Source: Ralstonia sp. SET104
Lineage (GTDB): Bacteria > Pseudomonadota > Gammaproteobacteria > Burkholderiales > Burkholderiaceae
Direction of reading: 5' to 3'
Assembly (NCBI RefSeq): GCF_003851545.1
Contig: NZ_BHVX01000013.1
Location: forward strand, 62,001-126,000
Length of the DNA stretch: 64,000 nt
In this document: positions 48,688 to 58,486 of the stretch, one piece after another
How positions within the stretch are numbered: the first letter of the stretch is position 1
Layout: each line of letters starts with the position of its first letter
Translations under genes and position numbers: made by a program
Notes under the pieces: generated by a model
Databases searched by the model: none
The model's input: the letters and a program-made list of their open reading frames with translations, nothing else
Told to the model about the DNA's origin: nothing

Positions 48688-49338
48688 TCACGCGCATGAA
48701 AGATTGACAGGCACGCGCCATAAATACCAAGCCGCAACGGTTCGATATGGGCTCCACGCGAGCCCGATCTTCTCCATCTGTTTGCGCGTGGGCGTGGTGT
48801 CGAGCCGTTTCAGGCGACGGTAACCGTCGCGTACGCCGAAGTCGTCGGCGGGCAGGATGTCGGAGCGCTCCAGCGTGTAGATCAGCAACATCTCGACCGT
48901 CCACCGCCCCACCCCCCGCAGTGTCGTGAGCCGATCGATGAGCGCTTCGTCGGGCATGGCGAGCGCCTGTTTGCGCGTGGGCACGACGCCGTCAAGCGTG
49001 GCTTGTGCGATGCCGCGAATCGTCGCTTGTTTGGTCGCGGAGAAACCACAGCTGCGCAGTGCTGCGTCGTCGGTATCGAGCACCTGCTGCGGCGCAGGAA
49101 ATTCGGCACCGGAGTACAACGCAAGGAAGCGGCCGAGGATGGCGTCACCGGCCTTGGCATGCAACTGCTGATATGCGATGGCGCGGATCAGTGCTTCGTA
49201 AGGTTCGCGCGCGGGCTTGGCGGCATGGCCGCATGGGCCAATAGCGGCGACGTGGCGCGCCCAGTCTTCGTCGAGCATGGTCAGGAAGGTTGCGGCTTGC
49301 TGGTAGGCGCGCTCGGATAGGTCTGCGGCGATGGTCAT
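48688..49338 (-). CDS. alkA: DNA-3-methyladenine glycosylase II (AlkA-like, HhH-GPD)
   Basis: A 216-residue base-excision glycosylase. The helix-hairpin-helix TTLRGVGRWTVEMLLIY and the catalytic Asp in LPADDFGVRDGYRRL identify the AlkA family; Trp and Tyr residues line the pocket. Shorter than E. coli AlkA (282), lacking its N-terminal TBP-like domain, as in Mag-type enzymes. It removes alkylated purines. It is followed on the same strand by napE, and preceded by alkB. Confidence 0.9.
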   Translation of the reverse strand: MTIAADLSERAYQQAATFLTMLDEDWARHVAAIGPCGHAAKPAREPYEALIRAIAYQQLHAKAGDAILGRFLALYSGAEFPAPQQVLDTDDAALRSCGFSATKQATIRGIAQATLDGVVPTRKQALAMPDEALIDRLTTLRGVGRWTVEMLLIYTLERSDILPADDFGVRDGYRRLKRLDTTPTRKQMEKIGLAWSPYRTVAAWYLWRVPVNLSCA

Positions 49339-49353
49339 ACGGTGGTTTGCCGG

Positions 49354-50010
49354 TCAACCGGCCTTGCGGAACGTGAGGTTGATGCGCTGGCTGCCCAGCA
49401 ATGCGTGCGGGTGGTCTTTGAGCGGCGCGACGCCGTGATAGCGCAGGCGATCCGGGCCGCCCCAGATGACGACATCACCATGAAAGAGCGGAATGCGCTG
49501 CGTTTTATCGGCGCGGCGGTGTCCACCAAACAGGAAGATGGCCGGCATGCCGAGCGAGACGGACACGATGGGCGCGCTGTAATCCTGTTCGTCTTTGTCT
49601 TGATGCAGCGATAGGCGCGCGCCGGGCACGTAGCGGTTGATGAGACAGGCGTCTGGCGTGAAACCCGGGAAACCCGCTTCAGAGGCGGCGTTGCGGGCGA
49701 GGCGCAGGAACACGTCGGGCAGCGGTGGCCACGGGTTGCCGCTGAGCGGGTCGAGCGTGGCATACCGGTAGCCACGGCGGTCGGACGTCCAGCCCAGCGT
49801 GCCGCTGTTGGTGAGTGCGACCGACATCTCGAAGCCGCCCGGCGTGACCATGTGACGAAACGCTGCTTGATGCGCGACGGCGTCCACCGCAGCGAGCAGC
49901 GCCGGCGCATCGCTCAACGCAAAACCGCGCAGCACGAACGCAGCCTCGCCGAGCACAATGCGCGCGTCGTCAGCAGGCAGATGGTCGGCAAACAAATCGC
50001 CGGTGGTCAT
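49354..50010 (-). CDS. alkB: Alpha-ketoglutarate-dependent DNA dealkylase AlkB
   Basis: A 218-residue Fe(II)/2OG dioxygenase. Iron ligands His136 and Asp138 lie in LHQDKDEQ, His192 in RYHGV; the 2OG-binding arginine is Arg209 and the terminal Arg215 lies in INLTFR. Spacing matches E. coli AlkB (131/133/187/204/210). It oxidatively demethylates 1-methyladenine and 3-methylcytosine. Fifteen bases upstream of the alkA-like gene. Confidence 0.95.
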   Translation of the reverse strand: MTTGDLFADHLPADDARIVLGEAAFVLRGFALSDAPALLAAVDAVAHQAAFRHMVTPGGFEMSVALTNSGTLGWTSDRRGYRYATLDPLSGNPWPPLPDVFLRLARNAASEAGFPGFTPDACLINRYVPGARLSLHQDKDEQDYSAPIVSVSLGMPAIFLFGGHRRADKTQRIPLFHGDVVIWGGPDRLRYHGVAPLKDHPHALLGSQRINLTFRKAG

Positions 50011-50020
50011 GGTGAAGTGG

Positions 50021-50761
50021 CTACAGCGCGTCGTGGAAGATGATGCCGACAGTATGCCGTCGGCCGGAACGCAAGCGGCTCACGCCGTGGCGCATGTTCA
50101 CGCGGTACGTGCCGCGTGTGCCTTGTACCGGGCGATGGTGCACCGCGAAAACGACCGCATCGCCTTTGGACAATGGCACCACCTCGGGGCGTGATTGCAT
50201 GCGCGGGCGCTGCTCGGTCATGACGAATTCGCCGCCGGTGAAATCGCCGCCGGGTTCAGACAACAGGATGGCGATCTGCAGCGGAAAGACGTGTTCGCCG
50301 TAGAGGTCCTGGTGCAGGCAGTTGTAGTCGCCGGGGCCGTATTGCAGGATCAGCGGGGTGGGGCGCAACTGGCCGGCTTCGTGGCAGCGGCGCAGAAAAT
50401 CGGCATGCTCGGCGGGATAACGCACATCGATGCCCAGCGCCTGGTTCCAGCGGTTGCCGATGGTTGCCAGCGGCGGGTAGAGCGATGTGCGTAACTGTGC
50501 GATCAGGTCCGGCAGCGGGTAGGCGAAATATTGATATTCACCGCGGCCGAAGCCATGGCGCTCCATCACCACGCGCGAGCGATACAGGCGGTCTTGCGGG
50601 TATAGCGCGGCCAGGGCGTCGCAGGCGCCGTGGGTTAGCAGGCTCGGCAGCACCGCGCTGCCGACCTCGTTGAGGGCATCTTCAACGGCATGCCAGTCGG
50701 TGCCATCAAGATTTGAGCGGTGCCCCGCGCTGATATGCGCGGCGGCCGTGGAAGGCGGCAT
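50021..50761 (-). CDS. 2OG-Fe(II) oxygenase adjacent to alkB
   Basis: A 246-residue dioxygenase. The iron site is His150 and Asp152 in CLHQDLYGEH, with distal His225 (MRHGVS) and 2OG-binding Arg near 234-235 (SGRRHTVGIIF). GDYNCLHQD and GGDFTGGEFV are characteristic of the prolyl-4-hydroxylase-like superfamily. GGAG before ATG 50761 supports the start; ATG 50806 is an alternative. It is ten bases from alkB on the same strand, suggesting a role in alkylation damage, but the substrate is unknown. Confidence 0.82.
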   Translation of the reverse strand: MPPSTAAAHISAGHRSNLDGTDWHAVEDALNEVGSAVLPSLLTHGACDALAALYPQDRLYRSRVVMERHGFGRGEYQYFAYPLPDLIAQLRTSLYPPLATIGNRWNQALGIDVRYPAEHADFLRRCHEAGQLRPTPLILQYGPGDYNCLHQDLYGEHVFPLQIAILLSEPGGDFTGGEFVMTEQRPRMQSRPEVVPLSKGDAVVFAVHHRPVQGTRGTYRVNMRHGVSRLRSGRRHTVGIIFHDAL

Positions 50762-50843
50762 ATGTGCTCCATTGTTGGAGGTTCGATATGCCAAGCCTAC
50801 GCTCACGGGAGTGCACTAGGCACTCCGGAGCTTGCGATCAAAT

Positions 50844-51383
50844 TCAGGCCTGCGTGACTTGCGCGGCCAGGCCGGAAGGCATCGGGATGGCCGCCAGCTT
50901 GTCCAGCGCATCACCCGTGGCGCGGCAGATGCGCCACTCGGGCAGCACATCAGCGCCCATGGCCTCGTAGAAGGCGATGGATGGCGCATTCCAGTCGAGC
51001 ACGCTCCACTCGAAGCGGCCGCAGTCGCGCTCCTGCGCCAGGCGCGCGAGGTGAATCAACAGTGCGCGGCCGATGCCGAGGCCGCGACACTCGGGTTCCA
51101 CGAACAGGTCTTCCAGATACAGGCCGGGCTTGCACAGGAAGGTCGAGAAATTGTGGAAGAACAGCGCAAAGCCCACGGCCCGGCCCTCGACTTCCGCCAT
51201 CACCGCTTCGCAATACGGGCGCGGCCCGAACAGCATCGTGGCGAGCGCCTCGGGCGTGGTCTGCACGAGGTGTGTGAGCTTTTCGTATTCGGCCAGCGCG
51301 CAGATCAGACGGACCAGCGCGGCGCAGTCATCCGGCGTGGCGGCGCGCAGTGTGAACGTGGCGTCGGCGTCGGTAGTTGTCAT
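50844..51383 (-). CDS. GNAT family N-acetyltransferase
   Basis: A 179-residue acetyltransferase. The acetyl-CoA site reads [20 protein letters not shown], followed by [20 protein letters not shown] (motif B-like, each 20 residues or fewer). ATG overlaps the miaA stop (ATGA). The substrate cannot be read from sequence; related small GNAT proteins acetylate amines such as polyamines or diamines. Confidence 0.85.
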   Translation of the reverse strand: MTTTDADATFTLRAATPDDCAALVRLICALAEYEKLTHLVQTTPEALATMLFGPRPYCEAVMAEVEGRAVGFALFFHNFSTFLCKPGLYLEDLFVEPECRGLGIGRALLIHLARLAQERDCGRFEWSVLDWNAPSIAFYEAMGADVLPEWRICRATGDALDKLAAIPMPSGLAAQVTQA

Positions 51384-52366
51384 TGCGATTCCAGTGAGGT
51401 TTGGACCAGGCGCGCGACCTGGTCGACGTAATCGGGCGCCAGGCAATCGACCACGTGCCGCTCCGGCGTGCTGCGCAGCCACGTAATCTGGCGCTTGCAG
51501 AGCTGGCGCGTTGCGGCGATGCCCTGTTCGCGCAGGGCAGTCTGGTCGATCTCGCCATCGAGATAGGCCCACGCCTGGCGATAACCCACGCAGCGGATGG
51601 ACGGCAGCGTGGGCGAAAGATCGCCACGGCGGCGCAAGCTTTCCACCTCGTCGAGCAGGCCGCTGGCGAGCATCGCATCGAAGCGCTGGGCAATGCGTGC
51701 GTGGAGTACGAGCCGGTCCGACGGCTCCAATGCAATCGTCAGATAAGGCGCGGCGGCATCGTGCTGTTGGAACGCATTCGCGCCAACCTCGCGTGCGAGC
51801 AGTGCCGACATGGGTTGGCCTGTCAGCCGATACAGCTCCAGCGCGCGCTGAATGCGTTGCGCATCCGTCGTATGCAGCCGCGCAGCGGTGATTGGATCGA
51901 CCAGCGCGAGCTTCGCATGCAGCGCGGGCCAACCGCTGCGCGCAGCTTCGGCGTCGATCTCGGCGCGGATGGCCGGGTCAGCGCCGGGCAAATCGGAGAG
52001 ACCTTGCGTGAGCGCCTTGTAGTACAGCATCGTGCCGCCCACGATCAGCGGCAGCTTGCCGCGCGCGCGGATGGCGTCGATCAGCGCGTTCGTATCGTTC
52101 GCAAACTGCGCGGCCGAATACGCATCGAGCGGATCAATGATGTCGATCAGATGGTGCGGGGCGATGGCCTGTTCTTCAGTGCTGGGCTTGGCGGTGCCGA
52201 TGTCCATGCCGCGATACACCAGCGCGGAATCCATGCTGATGATTTCGACGGGCCAGCGTTTGGCCAGCTCCAATGCGGCGGCGGTTTTGCCGGATGCGGT
52301 GGGGCCGAGCAGGCAGATGGCGCGCGGCGCAGCGGGGGACACAAATTCGGAAGACACGATCATCAC
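51380..52366 (-). CDS. miaA: tRNA dimethylallyltransferase
   Basis: A 328-residue enzyme that adds an isopentenyl group to A37 of tRNAs reading UNN codons. P-loop [11 protein letters not shown] near residue 20; [16 protein letters not shown] is the conserved substrate motif, and RCVGYRQAW and KRQITWLRS lie near the C-terminus. Start is GTG 52366 or ATG 52363. Four bases separate it from mutL, the usual mutL-miaA order. Confidence 0.96.
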   Translation of the reverse strand: MMIVSSEFVSPAAPRAICLLGPTASGKTAAALELAKRWPVEIISMDSALVYRGMDIGTAKPSTEEQAIAPHHLIDIIDPLDAYSAAQFANDTNALIDAIRARGKLPLIVGGTMLYYKALTQGLSDLPGADPAIRAEIDAEAARSGWPALHAKLALVDPITAARLHTTDAQRIQRALELYRLTGQPMSALLAREVGANAFQQHDAAAPYLTIALEPSDRLVLHARIAQRFDAMLASGLLDEVESLRRRGDLSPTLPSIRCVGYRQAWAYLDGEIDQTALREQGIAATRQLCKRQITWLRSTPERHVVDCLAPDYVDQVARLVQTSLESQ

Positions 52367-52370
52367 AAAC

Positions 52371-54275
52371 TCACTGGCCGCGCAGGAACAGGCGGTCCAG
52401 GTCGGCCACGGTCAACTGAATCCACGTCGGGCGGCCGTGGTTGCACTGGTCGGCGCGTTCGGTGGCTTCCATCTGGCGCAGCAGCGCGTTCATCTCGTCC
52501 AGATTCAGGCGGCGGTTGGCGCGTACGGCGGAGTGGCACGCCAGCGTTGCGAGCAGTTCATTCTGGCGCTCAGCCAGCACGCGCGAGCCTCCGTAGGCTT
52601 GCAGATCGCGCAGCACGTCGCGAGCAAGTGCTTGCGCATCGGCCTTCTGCAGCAGCGTCGGCACCGATCGCACTGCCAGCGTGGTGGGCGACACGGCTGA
52701 GATATCGAAGCCAAGCAGCGTGAGCGTGTCGCGGAATTCCTCTGCTGTGCCGATTTCCACTGCGCTCGCGGCAAACGTGACCGGAATCAGCAGCGGCTGG
52801 ACTTCGACGCGTTTTGCTTCCAGCGCCGTCTTCAATTGTTCATACAGGATGCGCTCGTGTGCGGCGTGCATGTCGACCAGCACCATGCCACGTGCGTTCT
52901 GCGCCAGCACGTAAATGCCGTGCAACTGGGCGACTGCGAAGCCGAGCGGGTAAGCGTCGTCGTCGACTGGCTGCGCACCGGCAGGTTCTGCGACGGCGGT
53001 GGGCGCGTCGGCAGTCGCGGTGCCGCCATCGAACAACGTTGCAGCGCTTGGCACGTCGGCCATCCAAGCCGGACGGCTTGGCGGCATCGGCGCGCTGTCA
53101 CCACGCATCATCGACAGATATTCGGCACGCGGCTGCGCAATGCCGAGCGACGTCTGGCGTGCAGCCATCTGGTTGATCCAGCGCGTGGTGTTGTCGACAG
53201 GCGAGGGCGCGGCCGATACCTCGGGTGCATCCGCAATGTCGGTGCGCAGGCTGTCGCCCTGCTCACCGGCATGGCGTGCCAGCGCGCGTTGGATCGCGTG
53301 GTAAACGAACTGGTGCACGGCGCGGCTGTCGCGGAAGCGCACCTCGATCTTGGACGGATGCACATTCACGTCAACGGCTTCGGGCGGCAGCTCCAGGCAC
53401 AGCACGTAGGCAGGAAAGCGGTCGCCGTGCAGCACGTCTTCATAGGCGCTGCGCACCGCGTGCGTGAGCAGGCGATCACGCACAAAGCGGCCGTTGACGT
53501 AGAAAAACTGGTGGTCCGCCCGGCCGCGCGAAGCGGTCGGCAGGCCGGCAAAGCCGAAGAGGCGCAGCTCGCCTGCGGCCTCTTCAAATGGCAGGCGCGC
53601 GCGGGCGAACTCAGTGCCGAGGACGGCGGCCGTGCGTGAATCCGCCTGCGTGGCATTCCAGTGCTCCAGGGGCTTGCCGTTGTGATGCACGGAGATGGCC
53701 ACGTCGGGCCGCGCGAGCGCGGTGCGGCGGATGACTTCCATGCAATGGCCCAGCTCGGTCTGCTCGGTCTTGAGGAATTTGCGGCGCGCCGGCGTGTTGA
53801 AGTACAGATGCTGCACGTCGACGGTGGTGCCGACGCCACCCGAGGCCGGCTGCGCGCGCCCCGTTTGCGCAATGATTTGCGTAGCGTGCGCGTCATGGGC
53901 GGTGCGCGAGGTGAGCGTCAACTCAGCCACCGAGGCAATCGAGGCCAGTGCCTCACCGCGAAACCCGAGCGTCGCCACCGATTCCAGCTCTTCCAGCGAG
54001 CCGATCTTGCTCGTCGCATGCCGCATCAGCGCGACAGGCAGTTCACCGGCCGGAATGCCGCCGCCGTTGTCGGTAATGGCGATGCGCCGCACGCCGCCTT
54101 CCTCCAACTTGATCTGGAGTTGGGTGGCGCCAGCGTCCAGCGCGTTTTCCAGCAGTTCCTTGACCACAGAAGCCGGCCGCTCCACCACCTCGCCGGCCGC
54201 GATCTGGCTGATCAGCTGATCGGGAAGGGGGCGGATGGGGCGGCGGGAGGCGGCGGAATCAAGGGCGGAATTCAT
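52371..54275 (-). CDS. mutL: DNA mismatch repair protein MutL (with endonuclease motif)
   Basis: A 634-residue GHKL ATPase. N-terminal motifs are [17 protein letters not shown] and GFRGEAL. A Pro/Ala/Ser-rich linker spans about 345-440. The C-terminal domain has [12 protein letters not shown] (468-479), matching the DQHAx2Ex4E metal-binding endonuclease motif except for Met in place of Gln, as in Neisseria MutL. E. coli MutL lacks this motif and uses MutH. So this protein probably nicks the daughter strand itself. Divergent from the DedA gene. Confidence 0.97.
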   Translation of the reverse strand: MNSALDSAASRRPIRPLPDQLISQIAAGEVVERPASVVKELLENALDAGATQLQIKLEEGGVRRIAITDNGGGIPAGELPVALMRHATSKIGSLEELESVATLGFRGEALASIASVAELTLTSRTAHDAHATQIIAQTGRAQPASGGVGTTVDVQHLYFNTPARRKFLKTEQTELGHCMEVIRRTALARPDVAISVHHNGKPLEHWNATQADSRTAAVLGTEFARARLPFEEAAGELRLFGFAGLPTASRGRADHQFFYVNGRFVRDRLLTHAVRSAYEDVLHGDRFPAYVLCLELPPEAVDVNVHPSKIEVRFRDSRAVHQFVYHAIQRALARHAGEQGDSLRTDIADAPEVSAAPSPVDNTTRWINQMAARQTSLGIAQPRAEYLSMMRGDSAPMPPSRPAWMADVPSAATLFDGGTATADAPTAVAEPAGAQPVDDDAYPLGFAVAQLHGIYVLAQNARGMVLVDMHAAHERILYEQLKTALEAKRVEVQPLLIPVTFAASAVEIGTAEEFRDTLTLLGFDISAVSPTTLAVRSVPTLLQKADAQALARDVLRDLQAYGGSRVLAERQNELLATLACHSAVRANRRLNLDEMNALLRQMEATERADQCNHGRPTWIQLTVADLDRLFLRGQ

Positions 54276-54398
54276 CGCGGCATTATAAATGTCATGCCCT
54301 GCGCCGCGTGCGGACGAGAAGCCCCCACGCCCCCATTCAGGGCTAGGGGAAATCTAAGTCGCATCCGGTATCATTCCCCGCTCGTTTAGGGGGATGGT

Positions 54399-55058
54399 TT
54401 GGATATCGTGATGCAACTGGTCGACATCGTGCTGCATGTCGACAAATCGCTGGGCCTGCTGATTCAGCAGTACGGCGCGTGGGTATACGTGCTGCTGTTC
54501 GCCATCGTGTTTGCCGAAACCGGCCTGGTGGTGCTGCCGTTCCTGCCGGGCGACACGCTGCTCTTCATTGCCGGCGCCATGTGCGCCACCGGCCAGATGG
54601 ACGCCTGGCTGCTGATTGTTCTGCTGGTGAGCGCCGCAGTCACGGGCAATACCGTCAACTATTTCGTCGGTTCCTGGATCGGCCCCAAGGTATTTGACGG
54701 TCACATCCGCTTTCTTGATCACGAAGCGCTGATGAAGACGCACGGTTTCTACGAGCGCCACGGGGGCAAGACGCTTGTGATGGCGCGCTTCATCCCGGTG
54801 GTCCGTACGTTCGCGCCGTTCGTGGCCGGTGTGTCGAAGATGACGTTTGCCAAGTTCCAGCTCTTCAACATGATCGGCGCCGTGCTGTGGGTCGGTTTGC
54901 TGGTGGCGTCGGGTGTGTTCTTTGGCAACCTGCCCATGGTGCGTGATCACTTGAACACAATTGTGCTGATCGGCCTGGGCGCGGCGATTGTGCCGTTGGC
55001 ACTCGGCGGAGTCTGGAAGCTGTTCAAGCGCCGCCGCGGCGCGGTGGCACAGAAGTAG
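54399..55058 (+). CDS. DedA family membrane protein
   Basis: A 219-residue membrane protein with about five hydrophobic segments. The conserved DedA region FAETGLVVLPFLPGDTLLF and the arginine-rich FIPVVRTFAPFVAG motif (essential arginine in the family) are present, with a basic tail KLFKRRRG. DedA proteins are linked to membrane potential, lipid flipping and undecaprenyl phosphate recycling. Start TTG 54399 has AGGGGG before it; ATG 54411 is an alternative. Ends three bases before the convergent SirB1-family gene, with no terminator. Confidence 0.88.
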   Translation: MDIVMQLVDIVLHVDKSLGLLIQQYGAWVYVLLFAIVFAETGLVVLPFLPGDTLLFIAGAMCATGQMDAWLLIVLLVSAAVTGNTVNYFVGSWIGPKVFDGHIRFLDHEALMKTHGFYERHGGKTLVMARFIPVVRTFAPFVAGVSKMTFAKFQLFNMIGAVLWVGLLVASGVFFGNLPMVRDHLNTIVLIGLGAAIVPLALGGVWKLFKRRRGAVAQK

Positions 55059-55061
55059 GCG

Positions 55062-55907
55062 TCAATTCAAGTTCTTGCTCATGGCACGCAGCGTCGGCAT
55101 GCGTTCCTTGAGCTTGGCCGTGTCGGCCGCATCGGGCCTGGCGTCTACATAGGCTTCCAGGTCTTCCAGCGCGGGCCGGAAACATTCCAGGTTGGCGTAG
55201 GCCAGCCCCCGGTCGCGCACTTCCTCGATCGAATCGGGCAGCAGGATCACCAGCCGCTGCTGCACCGCCAGCAGGCGCTGCCAGCGCGATTCCTGCAAGT
55301 AGATCGCTTTCAGATTACGCAGCATGCGCGCGACGATCTCGCGGTGCGTGGCCACCTGCAGAAACACCCCGAGCGGCACCGTGTTCGGATCTTCGATGCC
55401 TTCCTTTTCCAGGTATGGGTCGAGCATGTCCTGCAACTCTTCCTTCGACAGCGTCTGCCCCGTCAGCGGATCGAGCACGACCTCGCCCGCAGGAATGCTC
55501 ATGCGCACAAGGAAGTGGTTGGGAAAGGACACGCCCTTGAGCGGCAACCCGATCTGCTGGCCGATCTCCATCAGCAGCACCGCCAATGAGATCGGAATAC
55601 CGCGCCGGCTCTGCAGCACGGTGTTCAGATAGGAGTTCTCGGGGTCGTAGTAATCGTTTGCATTGGGCCCGAAACCCAGCTCGCGATAGAAGAACTGATT
55701 GAGCAGGCGCAGGCGCTGGATGGCCGGTGTGCCGTCGGCAATACGGTTCTTGATCCGCGCGACCAGCACGTCAATGGCGGCCAGTTCTGCCTGCAGGTCC
55801 AGGTCTGGATACGCGTCCTGCGCAATCGACAGGGCGGTTTCTGTGAGGGGGATGCTGTCATCGTCCGCGACCAGGGCCGAAAAGTAATCGAGGACTTTAG
55901 TGGTCAT
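55062..55907 (-). CDS. SirB1-family protein (transglutaminase-like plus TPR)
   Basis: A 281-residue soluble protein. The middle region has LNTVLQSRRGIPISLAVLLME and GVSFPNHFLVR (first shown in part), the conserved SirB1/transglutaminase-like core; the C-terminal part has TPR-like repeats. Cys is absent at the typical catalytic place, so enzymatic activity is doubtful. ATG at 55907 overlaps the murJ stop by one base (TGATG). Function in the family is unclear; some members lie near hem or kdsA genes. Confidence 0.82.
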   Translation of the reverse strand: MTTKVLDYFSALVADDDSIPLTETALSIAQDAYPDLDLQAELAAIDVLVARIKNRIADGTPAIQRLRLLNQFFYRELGFGPNANDYYDPENSYLNTVLQSRRGIPISLAVLLMEIGQQIGLPLKGVSFPNHFLVRMSIPAGEVVLDPLTGQTLSKEELQDMLDPYLEKEGIEDPNTVPLGVFLQVATHREIVARMLRNLKAIYLQESRWQRLLAVQQRLVILLPDSIEEVRDRGLAYANLECFRPALEDLEAYVDARPDAADTAKLKERMPTLRAMSKNLN

Positions 55908-57460
55908 CAGATGGCCTTCTTTCGGAACGTGGAGAACTTCAATCCAGTGAGCCACAGTGTACCGAAATAGACCACCGCGCACAGGACCAGGCTTGCCCCC
56001 AGCAGCGCGATGCGCACGAGCGGCCTGGCGCCCAGCCCCACCCAATCGAAATTGTGTGCGAGCCACAGCAGCACGCTGGCCAGCAGCAGCACGGCCGACA
56101 CCACCTGCGCGAGGAACAGCCCCCAGCCCGGCAGCGGGTGGTAATAGCCGCGGCGGCGCAACCCGAAGAACAACAGTGCTGCGTTGATGGTCGCGCCAAA
56201 GCTGATCGACAGCGCGAGCCCCGCATGCCCAAAGATCGGCACGAAAACAGAGTTCGACAACTGCGTCGCCACCAGCACTACCAGCGCGATCTTCACCGGC
56301 GTACGGATGTCCTGCCGTGCATAAAAGCCCGGCGCCAGGATCTTGATGACGATCAGCCCGATCAGCCCGACGCCGTACGACGTCAGTGCCTGCCGTGTCA
56401 TCTCCACGTCCGTGCCGGTGAATTTGCCGTAGTGGAACAGCGTAGCCGTGAGCGGCGCGCCGAAGACGAACAGGCCTACCGCCGACGGCACCGCCAGCAG
56501 CACCGTCAGCCGCAGGCCCCAGTCCAGCAGGGACGAATATTCGTCGCGGTTGTTGTCCGCGCTCGCCTTCGACAGACTCGGCAGCAGGATCGTCCCGAGC
56601 GCCACGCCCAGCAGCGCGGTCGGGAATTCCATCAGGCGGTCAGCGTAATTCAGCCACGACACGCTGCCTGTCGGCAGACGCGAAGCGATGTTCGTATTGA
56701 TGATCAGGCTGATCTGCGCGACCGACACCGACAGCGTGGCCGGCAACATCTGCTTGAGCACGCGCCGCACACCTGGGTGGTGCCACGCCGTGCGCACGTT
56801 GAATGACACGCGCGGCAGCATCCCTATGCGGCGCAACGACGGAATCTGAATGGCGAGCTGGAGAATGCCACCCACCATCACCGCATAGGCCTGCGCGTAG
56901 ATGGGCGTGTCAAGAAACGGCGCCACGAACAGCGCTGCCACAATGAATGAGAGGTTCAGCAGTACCGGCGTGAACGCGGGCACCGCAAACTGCCGCCACG
57001 TATTCAGAATGCCCGACGCCAGCGCCACCAACGATACGAGCCCGATGTACGGAAACATCACTCGCGTCATGAAGATCGCCGAGATATAGGCTTGGCTCTC
57101 GTGTGTCTTGAAGCCGGTGGCGACGGCCGTGACGATCAGCGGCGCGCCGATCACGCCCAGCGCCGAGATGATCACCAGGAACCACGTCATCACCGTGGCC
57201 ACCGAATCGACCAGCGCGCGCGTCTCGGCTTCGCCCTGCCGGTTCTTGAACTCGCCCAGGATCGGCACGAATGCCTGCGAAAACGCGCCCTCGGCCGAGA
57301 GCCGGCGCAGCAGGTTGGGGATGCGGAATGCGACGTTGAAGGCGTCGGTGTAGACCGAGGCGCCAAAAGCGCGGGCGATCAGGGTCTCGCGAATGAGCCC
57401 CGTGATGCGCGAGAGCATCGTCAGGCCACTGATCGTGGCGAGGGTTTTGAGGAGATTCAA
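55907..57460 (-). CDS. murJ: Lipid II flippase MurJ
   Basis: A 517-residue membrane protein with about 14 hydrophobic segments, essential for moving lipid II across the inner membrane. The N-terminal signature LSRITGLIRETLIARAFGAS and AFNVAFRIPNLLRRLSAEGA (each within 20 residues) is diagnostic; SEGAF-type motif appears as SAEGAFSQAF. The start is taken as TTG 57460 to give MNLLKTLATISG, which matches the family length and N-terminus; the frame is open to 57613 without a better start. Upstream is the divergent rpsT region. Confidence 0.94.
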   Translation of the reverse strand: MNLLKTLATISGLTMLSRITGLIRETLIARAFGASVYTDAFNVAFRIPNLLRRLSAEGAFSQAFVPILGEFKNRQGEAETRALVDSVATVMTWFLVIISALGVIGAPLIVTAVATGFKTHESQAYISAIFMTRVMFPYIGLVSLVALASGILNTWRQFAVPAFTPVLLNLSFIVAALFVAPFLDTPIYAQAYAVMVGGILQLAIQIPSLRRIGMLPRVSFNVRTAWHHPGVRRVLKQMLPATLSVSVAQISLIINTNIASRLPTGSVSWLNYADRLMEFPTALLGVALGTILLPSLSKASADNNRDEYSSLLDWGLRLTVLLAVPSAVGLFVFGAPLTATLFHYGKFTGTDVEMTRQALTSYGVGLIGLIVIKILAPGFYARQDIRTPVKIALVVLVATQLSNSVFVPIFGHAGLALSISFGATINAALLFFGLRRRGYYHPLPGWGLFLAQVVSAVLLLASVLLWLAHNFDWVGLGARPLVRIALLGASLVLCAVVYFGTLWLTGLKFSTFRKKAI

Positions 57461-57670
57461 GATGAATACGTGGTTGGGCGCCGCCCGAGAGGCAAACAAG
57501 GCGATGGCGGTCTGACCGATGGTGCCTTGCAGGGTTCGCGTTGGCTGGCGCAATTGCGGCCGTATTATAGGGACCGCCCCGCCAGCCGCCCAAAAGTGCC
57601 GCAAAAGCCGCAATCTGTCGTTATCCGGATGATTTCACAACAGGGTTTGCGTTGAGGGCGGAAGTCTGCG

Positions 57671-57676
57671 TATAAT
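57671..57676 (+). promoter_or_regulatory. Likely -10 element of rpsT
   Basis: TATAAT in GCGTATAATTGCC lies 80 bases before the rpsT ATG. A weak -35 (TTGCGT at 57647-57652, spacer 18) is possible. The leader between them could allow S20 autoregulation. Confidence 0.6.
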
Positions 57677-57756
57677 TGCCGTCTTTCACCAATTTGCGCG
57701 CTTCGGCCTTCCGTGTCTCCCGGGGCGCTTGCTACCGTTTCTTCAGGGATTTTTCC

Positions 57757-58023
57757 ATGGCAAACACCGCACAAGCACGCAAGCGCGCACGCCAAGCCGT
57801 CGTTCAAAACGCTCACAACTCGGCTCTGCGCTCGCGTCTGCGTACCGCAATCAAGGGCGTCCGCAAGGCTGTGGCCGCTGGCGACAAGACTGCCGCTGCT
57901 GCTGCATTCAAGACCGCCCAAAGCACCATCGACAGCATCGCTGACAAGAAGATCGTTCACAAGAACAAGGCTGCGCGCGCCAAGTCGCGTCTGTCCGCTG
58001 CCATCAAGGCAATGGCTGCCTAA
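57757..58023 (+). CDS. rpsT: 30S ribosomal protein S20
   Basis: An 88-residue, Lys/Ala/Arg-rich helical protein beginning [14 protein letters not shown] and ending [12 protein letters not shown], the conserved S20 sequence. It binds 16S rRNA early in 30S assembly. Followed by a strong terminator at 58082-58109. The long open frame upstream to 57676 is not part of it. Confidence 0.98.
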   Translation: MANTAQARKRARQAVVQNAHNSALRSRLRTAIKGVRKAVAAGDKTAAAAAFKTAQSTIDSIADKKIVHKNKAARAKSRLSAAIKAMAA

Positions 58024-58081
58024 GTTCGGGCGATGCCGGCCTGGCCGGCATGGTGCGGCAGTAACGTCGCGCCCCGACAAT

Positions 58082-58109
58082 AAAAAGCCCGTCTTCGGAC
58101 GGGCTTTTT
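58082..58109. terminator. Bidirectional terminator after rpsT
   Basis: AAAAAGCCCGTC (58082-58093) pairs with GACGGGCTTTTT (58098-58109) around the stable tetraloop TTCG. Serves convergent rpsT and the DUF3579 gene. Confidence 0.94.
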
Positions 58110-58162
58110 GCGTTCTGTGCACCTGCAATGTGTGGGCGTTGCGTCGGGTGGTCTTGGTAGCC

Positions 58163-58486
58163 TTAGCTTTTTGCGGGGGCACTGCCTTCCGGCAGGATGC
58201 AGGCTTCTACAAGCTGAAGGTTGTTGTCGTGCGCGAAGTTCAGCACGAAATCCAGCGCCTTGGGCTCGATGTCGCGCAGGCGCTCGTCGACGAACACGCT
58301 CCGGATGCCGCCCGACATGACAGGGCGCACATACGGCGAGTAGGTGAAGCGGGGGTCTCCGGTGTCGCCGGCGGGGCGGAACTGCGCCATGACACCGCAC
58401 AGCCGATCGGCCCAGTCGCTCGGACGGAAGGTCTTTCCGTCGCGGGTGACGCCCTGGATAAAGAATTGGCGAGGGTTGGCTGCCAT
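58163..58486 (-). CDS. DUF3579 family protein
   Basis: A 107-residue protein with the conserved order FFIQGVTRDGKTFRPSDWAD, RPAGDTGDPRFTYSPYV and VRPVMSGGIRSVFVDERLRD (each shown within 20 residues), typical of this betaproteobacterial uncharacterised family. ATG at 58486; the frame is open upstream to 58624 but the extra residues are a shadow of the leader. Function unknown. Convergent with rpsT, divergent from argF. Confidence 0.8.
   Translation of the reverse strand: MAANPRQFFIQGVTRDGKTFRPSDWADRLCGVMAQFRPAGDTGDPRFTYSPYVRPVMSGGIRSVFVDERLRDIEPKALDFVLNFAHDNNLQLVEACILPEGSAPAKS

Noticed and set aside
55062-56066. Longer form of the SirB1-family protein starting at 56066
   Set aside because: The extra 53 residues are the shadow of murJ; ATG 55907 overlaps the murJ stop and begins the conserved sequence.
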